Positions 23,191 to 29,170 of a DNA stretch of 29,170 bases are shown here, one piece after another. The DNA comes from Candidatus Gastranaerophilales bacterium (GTDB lineage Bacteria; Cyanobacteriota; Vampirovibrionia; Gastranaerophilales; Gastranaerophilaceae). Positions within the stretch are counted from its first letter, which is position 1; the number at the start of each line of letters is the position of its first letter. Below the pieces are notes generated by a model. That model was given only the letters and a program-made list of their open reading frames with translations, ran no database searches and had not been told where the DNA came from. The stretch is from assembly GCA_944323495.1 (NCBI GenBank), contig CALUSZ010000204.1:1-29170 (forward strand), written 5' to 3'. The translations under genes were made by a program, and so were the position numbers.

Positions 23191-24870
23191 TTATATTAAA
23201 CGGTTCTTTTGCAAAGAGTCAATTACTTTTTTTATAGCTATTTTAGCTTTTTCTATAAAGCTTTCAGCAAGAGATGAGTCATATTTGGACTGTAATACCT
23301 TTAAAATATCTGCTTGCATATAGGCGTATAAAAGTGACGATTTTACAATTGAAGATATCAAGGCTGGTGAAAAAACACCTTTTGATAGTAATGATATTAC
23401 ATTATTTATTAAAAATAACTCATTTTGCGTCCAGTCTTTTGTTTCGAACTTAAAAGGCTTTGCCTCGCCTAGAATAAAAGGTGTTCCTGTTGAAGAAAAG
23501 AATAGAGGTATATCTTCAAAGGCTACATTTCTCATTCCTTCTATATATGCACCGAAAGAAGTTGTATTATATATTTCACTGTCACTGGCTAAATCTTTTA
23601 TCAGTGCTTCAAAATGTGGTACAAAAGCTGCATAATCCTCACGGGTAGAAACTAAATTGCCTGTTACTGATTTAATTTTAACAATATTCTTATTAATAGA
23701 GCCAAGTGAGATTTGCGACTCAGAGACCTTATTAATTTCTTCGCCGGTGGAATATAAAACTTCACCTTTAAAAGCTAAGTCGAGCCCTGCAAATATAATT
23801 TTGCTAAATCCAAGCTTTACAGCGCAAACAAATGCCATGGTTGAAGCGGAACCTCCAAATTCGTAAGGTTTAATGAACGAATTATATTCTGCAAGTTTTT
23901 TGACAACAAAGTCATTTTCTGAAAAAGTCAAGAAAAATCGTTTAAAGTTTTTGGTAAGTATTGCATAATCGGATTTTAAATCAGAAATGCAATTTATTTT
24001 TGTACAAAAATCTTCAAGGCCTGTTAAAGTTGCGTTGATACCAGCTGCATCCATGCAAACTGCAAAATCCGGAGTAATACCTTCTGCTTCTAACAACCTA
24101 AGGATTTTATTTACTGCAAAGATAACGTATTTATCTCTATTTGCTTTAATTTTTTCAATATTATCTTTTAATGATGGGCCTGCTGCTAAAATTAGTGCCG
24201 CTTGACCTGTAAATTTATTCTCCAAATCAGATAATTTATAAACATTTGAGTTGTTAACTGCCGAGATATTGACCAATGCATTCATTAACCAACGTTTTGA
24301 AAATTTAACAATAGTATTTACATCAACCATTTTGCTTTTGCATGTTTCGTAAACTTTTTGGGTAAGTTTTAATAATTCCTGACTTTTTACAACTGCATAA
24401 TTTTTTAAATATACAATTTCGACTTTGTCTTTGGTAATATAAGAACTGGCTAATTTACGCAGCAGTTCATTTAAATCATCTGTTATATATACTCTTCCGC
24501 TTGCAAGATGTTCTGATATATCAACATTATTAAGTACGAAATGAAGAAGTTCAGTATCTGGTTCATATACATATATACGACTTGGATATGTATTAAAAAC
24601 TTCATCAAGTAAGTAACATAAACCAATACCAAACGTTATTATGATGTCATTTTTTTCCATTGGTTGTTTGATGGAGGACTTTAACATTTTCTTTATAGTA
24701 TCTCTTGGATTATTAATGTCATCCAATGGTACATCATTTTTCATTAGTAAATAGTCGTTAGAAGGGGTCATACAATATGACATATTTTTACTTGATTTTT
24801 CAAGCGTGATATTAGCTAATCTTTCTTTAAGTTTTTGATTATCTATAAACTCTAAATTCCTATCAAACAT
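23191..24870 (-). CDS. DUF115 / Maf-like (motility accessory factor, MptE-like) protein
   Basis: A 559-residue cytoplasmic protein. Residues about 85-110 (ITFGIGLCYLLDEVF, IYVYEPD) and the segment from about 226 (ALILAAGPSL, then KYVIFAVNKILRLLEAEGI, TPDFAVCMD) match the DUF115/MptE-like fold of Maf proteins, which are thought to transfer nonulosonic acids to flagellin or other surface proteins. GGSASTMAFVCAVKLGFSKI and IFAGLDLAF are further family motifs. No flagellin gene is in the window, so the acceptor may be another surface protein. The start is ATG 24870, just after AAGGAAGT; a TTG 18 bases further upstream lies before that ribosome binding site and is rejected. Confidence 0.85.
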   Translation of the reverse strand: MFDRNLEFIDNQKLKERLANITLEKSSKNMSYCMTPSNDYLLMKNDVPLDDINNPRDTIKKMLKSSIKQPMEKNDIIITFGIGLCYLLDEVFNTYPSRIYVYEPDTELLHFVLNNVDISEHLASGRVYITDDLNELLRKLASSYITKDKVEIVYLKNYAVVKSQELLKLTQKVYETCKSKMVDVNTIVKFSKRWLMNALVNISAVNNSNVYKLSDLENKFTGQAALILAAGPSLKDNIEKIKANRDKYVIFAVNKILRLLEAEGITPDFAVCMDAAGINATLTGLEDFCTKINCISDLKSDYAILTKNFKRFFLTFSENDFVVKKLAEYNSFIKPYEFGGSASTMAFVCAVKLGFSKIIFAGLDLAFKGEVLYSTGEEINKVSESQISLGSINKNIVKIKSVTGNLVSTREDYAAFVPHFEALIKDLASDSEIYNTTSFGAYIEGMRNVAFEDIPLFFSSTGTPFILGEAKPFKFETKDWTQNELFLINNVISLLSKGVFSPALISSIVKSSLLYAYMQADILKVLQSKYDSSLAESFIEKAKIAIKKVIDSLQKNRLI

Positions 24871-24927
24871 AGCACTTCCTTTATGCAATTAATTTAAAAA
24901 TAACATGATTTTCAAGTAATGTAAAGT

Positions 24928-25815
24928 TTAGTTTTCTGTCATTCTTTCATCTACACGGGTTTCAAACTGTTTAAAAACATCGTTACCCACTAATTGTTCT
25001 AACCGCGAACGTTTTTCGAAAAAATTTCCACGAGCTTTTATTTGTTCATCAAGTGCTTCTCTATAAAATGTATCTGTAATTAAAATAACTTCTTTAGATA
25101 AGTTTTGTGCATTCTGGTAATTATTATACCTCATTTTTACCATTTCTGTGGTCATATCGTAAAGTTTTTTTGCTGTCATATAATCATAATACATATCAAC
25201 AACTTTTTGCTGCAGATTATCAACTTTTCGAACTAAAATAATCATATCAGCATCTGTTACCTGAGAATATTTGTAATTGAGCTCCTTCTCATCTTGTGAC
25301 ATTATTCCCAAAGTGTTCCCCCCGATTAATGCAGCACTTGCAAGGACAGGATTCCCGCTTCCAACCCCTAAGAATGTTGACATGCCGGCTATTGTAGTAA
25401 GAACTTTTTTTACAGCACCGGAATCCGGTTTATCCTTATCCGGATTAGAAAGTTTATAGATTGCAAATTTGATTGTATCACTGTTTGTTGCTGCACCCTG
25501 CCACAAGAGAGACAAGTCTTCCAGCATCTCATTATAATCAACTTCTACGGATTTAGAAACCTCCATAGCCATTTTTTTTATGCTTAAATCAGCATAAGTT
25601 AAACCTTCGCTATAAGACTTTTCTTCTTTTATAATAGCAGGCTTAACTTCAATCTTGCCGCTCACATCTACCTTATTTTCCGGAATATCGGTAGTTCCAA
25701 GTCTGAAAAAAATGTCTTTTGGAGTCGTTACATCATCAAGTTTTACCTCTGCAAAAGCCGGTGAAATAAAGACTGTAAATAGAAGGAAAGATGCTATAAT
25801 TTTATTTTTTATCAC
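24928..25815 (-). CDS. Exported coiled-coil protein, paralogue of the next gene
   Basis: A 295-residue protein with a clear signal peptide (cleavage after AFA at about residue 22). The mature part has a shared paralogue core from about residue 96: DLSLLWQGAATNSDTIKFA, a Gly-rich hydrophobic stretch (TTIAGMSTFLGVGSG, then ALIGGNTLG), and a long C-terminal helical region with YYDYMTAKKL and NYQNAQNL, somewhat like the helices of TolC-type proteins, though I cannot assign it. The function is unknown. The start is GTG 25815 with AGGAGG 5 bases upstream, inside the 3' end of the upstream paralogue (14-base overlap). The two genes arose by tandem duplication and have diverged strongly. Confidence 0.8.
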   Translation of the reverse strand: MIKNKIIASFLLFTVFISPAFAEVKLDDVTTPKDIFFRLGTTDIPENKVDVSGKIEVKPAIIKEEKSYSEGLTYADLSIKKMAMEVSKSVEVDYNEMLEDLSLLWQGAATNSDTIKFAIYKLSNPDKDKPDSGAVKKVLTTIAGMSTFLGVGSGNPVLASAALIGGNTLGIMSQDEKELNYKYSQVTDADMIILVRKVDNLQQKVVDMYYDYMTAKKLYDMTTEMVKMRYNNYQNAQNLSKEVILITDTFYREALDEQIKARGNFFEKRSRLEQLVGNDVFKQFETRVDERMTEN

Positions 25816-26689
25816 TCTTTCCTCCTTTCTTATTATCTTTAGATTGTTTTTTCTCCTCTACTTTAGTTCCGTCCTTTAGCAGAACCGAATTAAAATCATA
25901 CTGATAAAGTTCTAATGCGTCTACAACCTTCTTACCGGCAAGCCTTTGAAGCTGAATATGGTATTTTTTTGCTGATTGTTCCAGATTGAATTCCTGAATA
26001 CGCATTGAATCATAAAGAGAGGATGAAATTGCAATCTCTAAAACATCGCTTCCCTCAAGAGCTTTAGAATAATTTCTGCTGTATAAAATCATCTTAGAGC
26101 GCGTATCTTTAAGCTGGCTTAATGTATTTTTGTAATTGTAATATGAACTAATAAGCGAATCTTGCAAATCTTCAATCATACTTGCAAGTTCAATAATCTC
26201 TGTATCAGTAAGCGGGGTTTCCTGCGGCATAGTTTTTTTGTTAATCAATCCCTGCGCAAGCCTTCCGGCCGAAAAAGCAGAAGTCTGGACACCGTAATTT
26301 GCTCCCATAAGACTCGGCACAAAAGAAGCTCCTGCAACGATTGCAGATAAGGTTTTTGCCATCAAAGAAGAGTGGATGCGCCTTTGTGACTCCGGAGTTG
26401 CGAGCTTTTTGAGCGCAAATTCAATAACCTGATTATTCTCAACCGTTCCCTGCCAGAGTTTTTCTAAATCCTTAATATCATGGTCTTTTTGAACCTCTAT
26501 AAGGTGCGCTAAAGTCTCTGAATCATTAACGAGCAGGGAGCCTTTTAATTTTTTAGTATTATCTTCAAGAACGATTTCAGGCTTTTCCAGCCCTTTTTTA
26601 TCAAGAGTAACAACCTCATTATCTGCCGCTAACACTTGCAGAGACAAAAGCTGTGATATAATTAATAATACTCCCCAAAACTTCTTCAT
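25802..26689 (-). CDS. Exported coiled-coil protein, paralogue of 24928-25815
   Basis: A 295-residue protein, the same length as its neighbour. It has a signal peptide (cleavage after VLA at about residue 21), LEKLWQGTVENNQVIEFALK at 75-94, a Gly/Ala-rich hydrophobic stretch, a helical C-terminal part with SSYYNYKNTLSQLKD and NYSKALEG, and a Lys-rich tail (SKDNKKGGKSDKK). The function is unknown. The start is ATG 26689, giving a standard signal peptide; the frame is open to 26707 but those residues would spoil it. No Shine-Dalgarno is present; TATAAA (26696-26701) lies where transcription would begin at the ATG itself. It is the first gene of the minus-strand envelope cluster. Confidence 0.8.
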   Translation of the reverse strand: MKKFWGVLLIISQLLSLQVLAADNEVVTLDKKGLEKPEIVLEDNTKKLKGSLLVNDSETLAHLIEVQKDHDIKDLEKLWQGTVENNQVIEFALKKLATPESQRRIHSSLMAKTLSAIVAGASFVPSLMGANYGVQTSAFSAGRLAQGLINKKTMPQETPLTDTEIIELASMIEDLQDSLISSYYNYKNTLSQLKDTRSKMILYSRNYSKALEGSDVLEIAISSSLYDSMRIQEFNLEQSAKKYHIQLQRLAGKKVVDALELYQYDFNSVLLKDGTKVEEKKQSKDNKKGGKSDKK

Positions 26690-26695
26690 ACTATA

Positions 26696-26725
26696 TTTAT
26701 ACCACACACCAAAAATGAAAGTAAA
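26696..26725 (-). promoter_or_regulatory. Promoter candidate of the envelope cluster, leaderless type
   Basis: Minus strand: TTTACT (26720-26725), an 18-base spacer, TATAAA (26696-26701). The base 7 past the -10 box is 26689, the A of the ATG. Confidence 0.45.
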
Positions 26726-26809
26726 ATTATTTCATTTCTATTAGCTGCAGGCTGGGGAAACCCCGCAATAAATAATAAATTACACACTAACAATTGAATA
26801 AAATTATGT

Positions 26810-27139
26810 TTAATTGGTAATCCTTTTATTTTGCTTATTGGGATCAAAAGGTACAATATTAGAAAGTTCTTTTTCTATTTTGTGCCCTTGTTCCAGTAAT
26901 TCAAGATTAGATTGGAGCCGTAAAAAATAACCTTTAGTTAAACCAAAATATTTAGTAAGTCTTAAATCCGTATCAGCAGTAATGCCACGCTGACCTCTAA
27001 CAATGGCATTAATTCTGTTTGTTGGAACGCCAATCGCAACAGCCAGTGCATTTTGAGTTATTTTAAAAGGTTCTAAAAATTCTTCATTTAGAACTTCACC
27101 TATATGTGGAACCGGAATATATTCATTATTGTTTGTCAT
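26810..27139 (-). CDS. higA: HigA-type antitoxin (XRE helix-turn-helix)
   Basis: A 109-residue antitoxin and repressor. After a short N-terminal strand (PHIGEVLNEEFLEP), the helix-turn-helix (ITQNALAVAIGVPTNRINAIVRGQRGIT, about residues 27-54) has the order and motif of the HigA/VapI family, followed by the conserved LRLTKYFGLTKGYFLRLQ. It neutralises HigB and should bind its own promoter. It follows higB on the same strand (toxin first) with a 75-base gap that holds its own promoter and an inverted repeat. AAAGGAG lies 6 bases before the ATG. Confidence 0.93.
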   Translation of the reverse strand: MTNNNEYIPVPHIGEVLNEEFLEPFKITQNALAVAIGVPTNRINAIVRGQRGITADTDLRLTKYFGLTKGYFLRLQSNLELLEQGHKIEKELSNIVPFDPNKQNKRITN

Positions 27140-27158
27140 AATAGACTCCTTTAATTAT

Positions 27159-27187
27159 ATTATATATTACGTACAACATAATATCAA
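27159..27187 (-). promoter_or_regulatory. higA: Internal promoter and operator of higA
   Basis: Minus strand: TTGATA (27182-27187), 17 bases, TATAAT (27159-27164), near consensus. The inverted repeat ATATTA-N9-TAATAT (27164-27184) with a central TACGTA-like core overlaps it and is a likely HigA operator. Confidence 0.65.
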
Positions 27188-27214
27188 GTAGCTGGTTGAA
27201 ATTTGTTATAAAAA

Positions 27215-27499
27215 TTAACTATGATAATCAGTTATCTCAACATCAAATGCATTATTTTCTATCCACTGAAAACATATTCTAAATTGGTCGTTAATCCGTA
27301 TTGAATGCTGTCCTTTTCGATTGCCTGTAAGTAACTCTAAATTGTTAGATGGCGGAACTAGTAAGTCTTTTATGTCCTCTGCAACATCAATGCTGTGTAA
27401 TTTAATTAAGGCTCTGCGTTGAATATCATGAGGTAATTTTTTTGAGAATTTACCATTAAAGATTTTCTCTGTTTCTTTGCATTTGAAAGTCTTTATCAT
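27215..27499 (-). CDS. higB: HigB-type toxin (RelE superfamily mRNA interferase)
   Basis: A 94-residue toxin of the HigB/GraT family that cleaves mRNA on the ribosome. Motifs: IKTFKCKETEKIFNG at the N-terminus, AEDIKDLLVPPSNNLELL, then GNRKGQHSIRINDQFRICFQW and the C-terminal VEITDYHS, all typical of the family. A TG-C-TAAAAT extended -10 lies close to the ATG (27499); AAAGG is only one base from it, so the start region is unusually tight. The toxin-antitoxin module is a typical accessory insertion between chromosomal genes. Confidence 0.93.
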   Translation of the reverse strand: MIKTFKCKETEKIFNGKFSKKLPHDIQRRALIKLHSIDVAEDIKDLLVPPSNNLELLTGNRKGQHSIRINDQFRICFQWIENNAFDVEITDYHS

Positions 27500-27556
27500 G
27501 CCTTTATTTTAGCACAAAACATAATCCTATTCTCATTTAGTTGTATCAGAAATAAA

Positions 27557-27585
27557 TTTACATATAAAAAAAATCATGGTATTAT
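27557..27585 (+). promoter_or_regulatory. Promoter of the 27607 gene
   Basis: TTTACA (27557-27562), 17 bases, TATTAT (27580-27585) preceded by TGG (extended -10). It lies 21 bases from the ATG and is divergent from higB. Confidence 0.6.
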
Positions 27586-27606
27586 ACACAAAAAGGAGTG
27601 TGTATT

Positions 27607-27870
27607 ATGAAAATAGGAGCTATTACAAGTTATAAACAACCGACTTTTCAAGCTGTTAACCAGAAGTATTTAAAATGGGCTGAGAAAATGTATAAAGATA
27701 GGAGAACAATTACATCAGAATGGGTGGAGTCATTAACAGATGATGTAATATTATTTGGTGATGTTTCTAAGCGTGATGCAATTGATACAATGAATGCTGT
27801 TAGAAAATATGTTAACCAGGGCAGTATGGATGCTTTTGAGAGCACATTAAAAGTTATTAAAAACTCTTAA
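27607..27870 (+). CDS. Small protein of unknown function
   Basis: An 87-residue protein, not recognised. The N-terminus (KIGAITSYKQPTFQAVNQKY) is polar with Pro-x-Phe; the rest is helical and charged (WAEKMYKDRRTITSEWVESL, then FGDVSKRDAIDTMNAVRKY). There is no signal peptide. The start is ATG 27607, 8 bases after AAGGAG; GTG 27598 overlaps that site. It has a strong promoter (27557-27585), so it is likely expressed. The stop overlaps the stop of the convergent gene by 3 bases. Confidence 0.7.
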   Translation: MKIGAITSYKQPTFQAVNQKYLKWAEKMYKDRRTITSEWVESLTDDVILFGDVSKRDAIDTMNAVRKYVNQGSMDAFESTLKVIKNS

Positions 27871-28715
27871 TCTATTAATTTAGATATACTATTACCCGTA
27901 ATAGCACCAAGTCCCATACCAACAAGTGAGCCAACCGCACCAAAGTATTTGGCACCTATTGCTCCGCCATAACCTATGCCTGCGATGGAACTTGTTAGAC
28001 CTATTGCTGACTGTATTGTAGACTTTAGAGCATTCTCTCCATCTGCGATTTCCTTTATTAAATGTGCCGCTTCTAAGGCACCAAGAACTGCTGTACCGAT
28101 TTTTGTAGTTCGTGTCATAGCTCTTGCCGTTAATTCTCCAAAGGCAGATTTTGTTACAAATTCTTTCGCTTTTATAAAGCTTGGATTTTGCTCCGTATGT
28201 GTAATGTTTTTAATTGTTGTATCAATAAATTTTTCATCAATATTATATTTTTCTGTTACTAATTTCCCAAGTTTTGTACTCCATAGGGTTGTATCATTTT
28301 TTAACAGCCACTTAGCAAGTTTAGGCCAAGGACTTGTCTTGGGGTTTACGAATTTATGCAAAAGAGTACCCCTAAAAAATGAGAACGGGTGTTGTGCGGT
28401 TTTGTAGTCATAAGATGGGGTAAAAGGATTTCCGGTTGCAGAAGCTTTTATCTGCGCATAAGCTGATTTCATATCTCTCCAATCTTCCGGAGCGTTAAGA
28501 ACTGCAAGGGCAACCAGCCCTGTTGCGGGAACAAAGTCGGAATGTTCTACTTTATCCGGTACTCTCTCAACTCGTCTAAAAGTCGGGATTATATCAAATA
28601 TTGAAGGTAGTTTATTTTCTTTGTCAACAGCATCTTTAACCCCCTCATAGTCCTGCTGGATTTGGGGTAATTTATCTATTTGATTTTGATACATAATCGG
28701 ATTAACTGCGCACAT
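27867..28715 (-). CDS. Protein of unknown function with a Gly-rich hydrophobic C-terminus
   Basis: A 282-residue protein, not recognised. The N-terminal 220 residues are soluble and mixed in character, with several Trp (DWRDMKSAYAQ, TSPWPKLAKWLL). The last 60 form a Gly/Ala-rich hydrophobic pair of segments (SAIGLTSSIAGIGYGGAIGA, AVGSLVGMGLGAITG), which may insert in membranes as in some effectors or pore-forming proteins. There is no N-terminal signal peptide. The start is ATG 28715, 8 bases after GAAGGTG; the frame is open further upstream to 28790 but includes the promoter-like motif at 28735-28754. It lies downstream of the truncated metallopeptidase gene on the same strand. Confidence 0.72.
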   Translation of the reverse strand: MCAVNPIMYQNQIDKLPQIQQDYEGVKDAVDKENKLPSIFDIIPTFRRVERVPDKVEHSDFVPATGLVALAVLNAPEDWRDMKSAYAQIKASATGNPFTPSYDYKTAQHPFSFFRGTLLHKFVNPKTSPWPKLAKWLLKNDTTLWSTKLGKLVTEKYNIDEKFIDTTIKNITHTEQNPSFIKAKEFVTKSAFGELTARAMTRTTKIGTAVLGALEAAHLIKEIADGENALKSTIQSAIGLTSSIAGIGYGGAIGAKYFGAVGSLVGMGLGAITGNSISKLID

Positions 28716-28734
28716 TAAAATATCACCTTCAACA

Positions 28735-28772
28735 CTTATATATATAAAGTATTTTCGTGAATAAAAATTGCC
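28735..28772 (-). promoter_or_regulatory. Shared promoter-like motif, copy C
   Basis: Minus strand: GGCAATTT (28765-28772), 10 bases, AAATACTTTATATATATAAG (28735-28754), 19 bases before the 28715 start. Both blocks and their gap match copy B at 7342-7381. Confidence 0.55.
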
Positions 28773-28805
28773 TATAAATATTGTAAACATTTTTATATAT
28801 AATTT

Positions 28806-29170
28806 TTATTCAAACCTGCAGACTTTATGGATAATATTTTGAAATTCTTTGTTTGTTTTATAAAATTCTTCTATCGGATTTTTTACTATATTTACACCTT
28901 GTAAAGAATTACATATAAATTCCGTAAAAGCTTCGCTAAAAATCTCAATATATTGATTTTTAGGTAGTGTTGAATATTCTCCAAGTTCATTAAAAATAAT
29001 CTCATTTTCAATATCTGTTAATTTTTTCTTTTCAAGTCCTTCCAATAATTTATACCCCGTAACTTTTTTATTTTTATCAGGATATATTTCTTTCAAATAG
29101 TCGCAATTCCCGCCATAACCGAATTTATTATAAATATAATCTAATTGAAAACTGTGCAGCCATTCATGTA
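28806..29170 (-). CDS. Putative zinc metallopeptidase, C-terminal part (5' end off the window)
   Basis: The frame is open from the right edge to the TAA at 28806, 121 codons, so the gene starts outside the window; the TTG at 29096 is not its start. The first visible residues are HEWLHSFQLDY, an HExxH zinc-binding motif coded at 29154-29168. About 75 residues later YIEIFSEAFTEFI offers the Glu that would be the third zinc ligand, an arrangement seen in gluzincin-like proteases and in bacterial effectors or toxins. A GYGGNCDY segment lies between. The N-terminal domain and any signal are not visible, so activity and target are unknown. It lies upstream of the Gly-rich orphan gene on the same strand. 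Confidence 0.65.
   Translation of the reverse strand, partial: HEWLHSFQLDYIYNKFGYGGNCDYLKEIYPDKNKKVTGYKLLEGLEKKKLTDIENEIIFNELGEYSTLPKNQYIEIFSEAFTEFICNSLQGVNIVKNPIEEFYKTNKEFQNIIHKVCRFE

Noticed and set aside
27976..28407. A 143-codon plus-strand frame
   Set aside because: It is antisense to the 27867-28715 gene and has no promoter or ribosome binding site.

Overview
The window looks like a piece of a low-GC, non-photosynthetic cyanobacterial relative, most likely a gut Melainabacteria/Vampirovibrionia genome of the Gastranaerophilales type. The main evidence is that RNA polymerase beta' is split into two adjacent genes, rpoC1 and rpoC2, and that RpoC2 carries a very long insertion in the trigger loop. 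Both are hallmarks of the cyanobacterial line. There are no photosynthesis genes, and many small proteins resemble no family I know. The assignment to this group is an inference from gene content.

Layout: 1-4846 holds the 3' half of rpoC1 and all of rpoC2, closed by a strong terminator. 4927-6497 is a two-gene operon of a CooC-like ATPase and folD. 6534-7320 (minus) holds two small unknown genes with a shared promoter-like motif. 7474-10252 (plus) is a compact operon: HEAT-repeat protein, queC (7-deazaguanine synthesis), a DUF366-like protein and a membrane-anchored SPOR protein. 10387-12487 (plus) holds a winged-helix protein, a solo DUF262 protein and a small unknown protein. 12458-16558 (minus) holds a concentrative nucleoside transporter and the glycine cleavage genes gcvT-gcvH-gcvPA. 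A tRNA-Arg(CCG) follows at 16660-16733, then a GAF/GGDEF/degenerate HD-GYP signalling protein and an LD-carboxypeptidase of family S66.

From 19672 to 21050 the window becomes irregular: a Gly/Tyr-rich gene broken by a frameshift, then about 0.95 kb of gene-free DNA with tandem repeats, palindromes, hairpins and a lone intrinsic terminator. 21051-26689 (minus) is an envelope-type cluster: phosphohexomutase, lipoprotein with a GAA microsatellite, DUF115/Maf-like protein and two tandem paralogous exported proteins. 26810-27499 is a higB-higA toxin-antitoxin module. The right end holds small lineage-specific genes and, running off the edge, a protein with an HEWLH metallopeptidase motif.

Functional links: folD, gcvT, gcvH and gcvPA all bear on one-carbon/folate metabolism. 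The SPOR protein and LD-carboxypeptidase act on peptidoglycan. The DUF115, phosphohexomutase and exported-protein cluster suggests surface glycan or protein decoration. The items most worth a second look are the frameshifted gene at 19672-20071, the promoter-like motif shared by three orphan genes, the solo DUF262 cassette, possible leaderless genes, the GC-rich hairpin repeat inside a protein gene, the gene-free region with a possible small RNA, and the truncated metallopeptidase.
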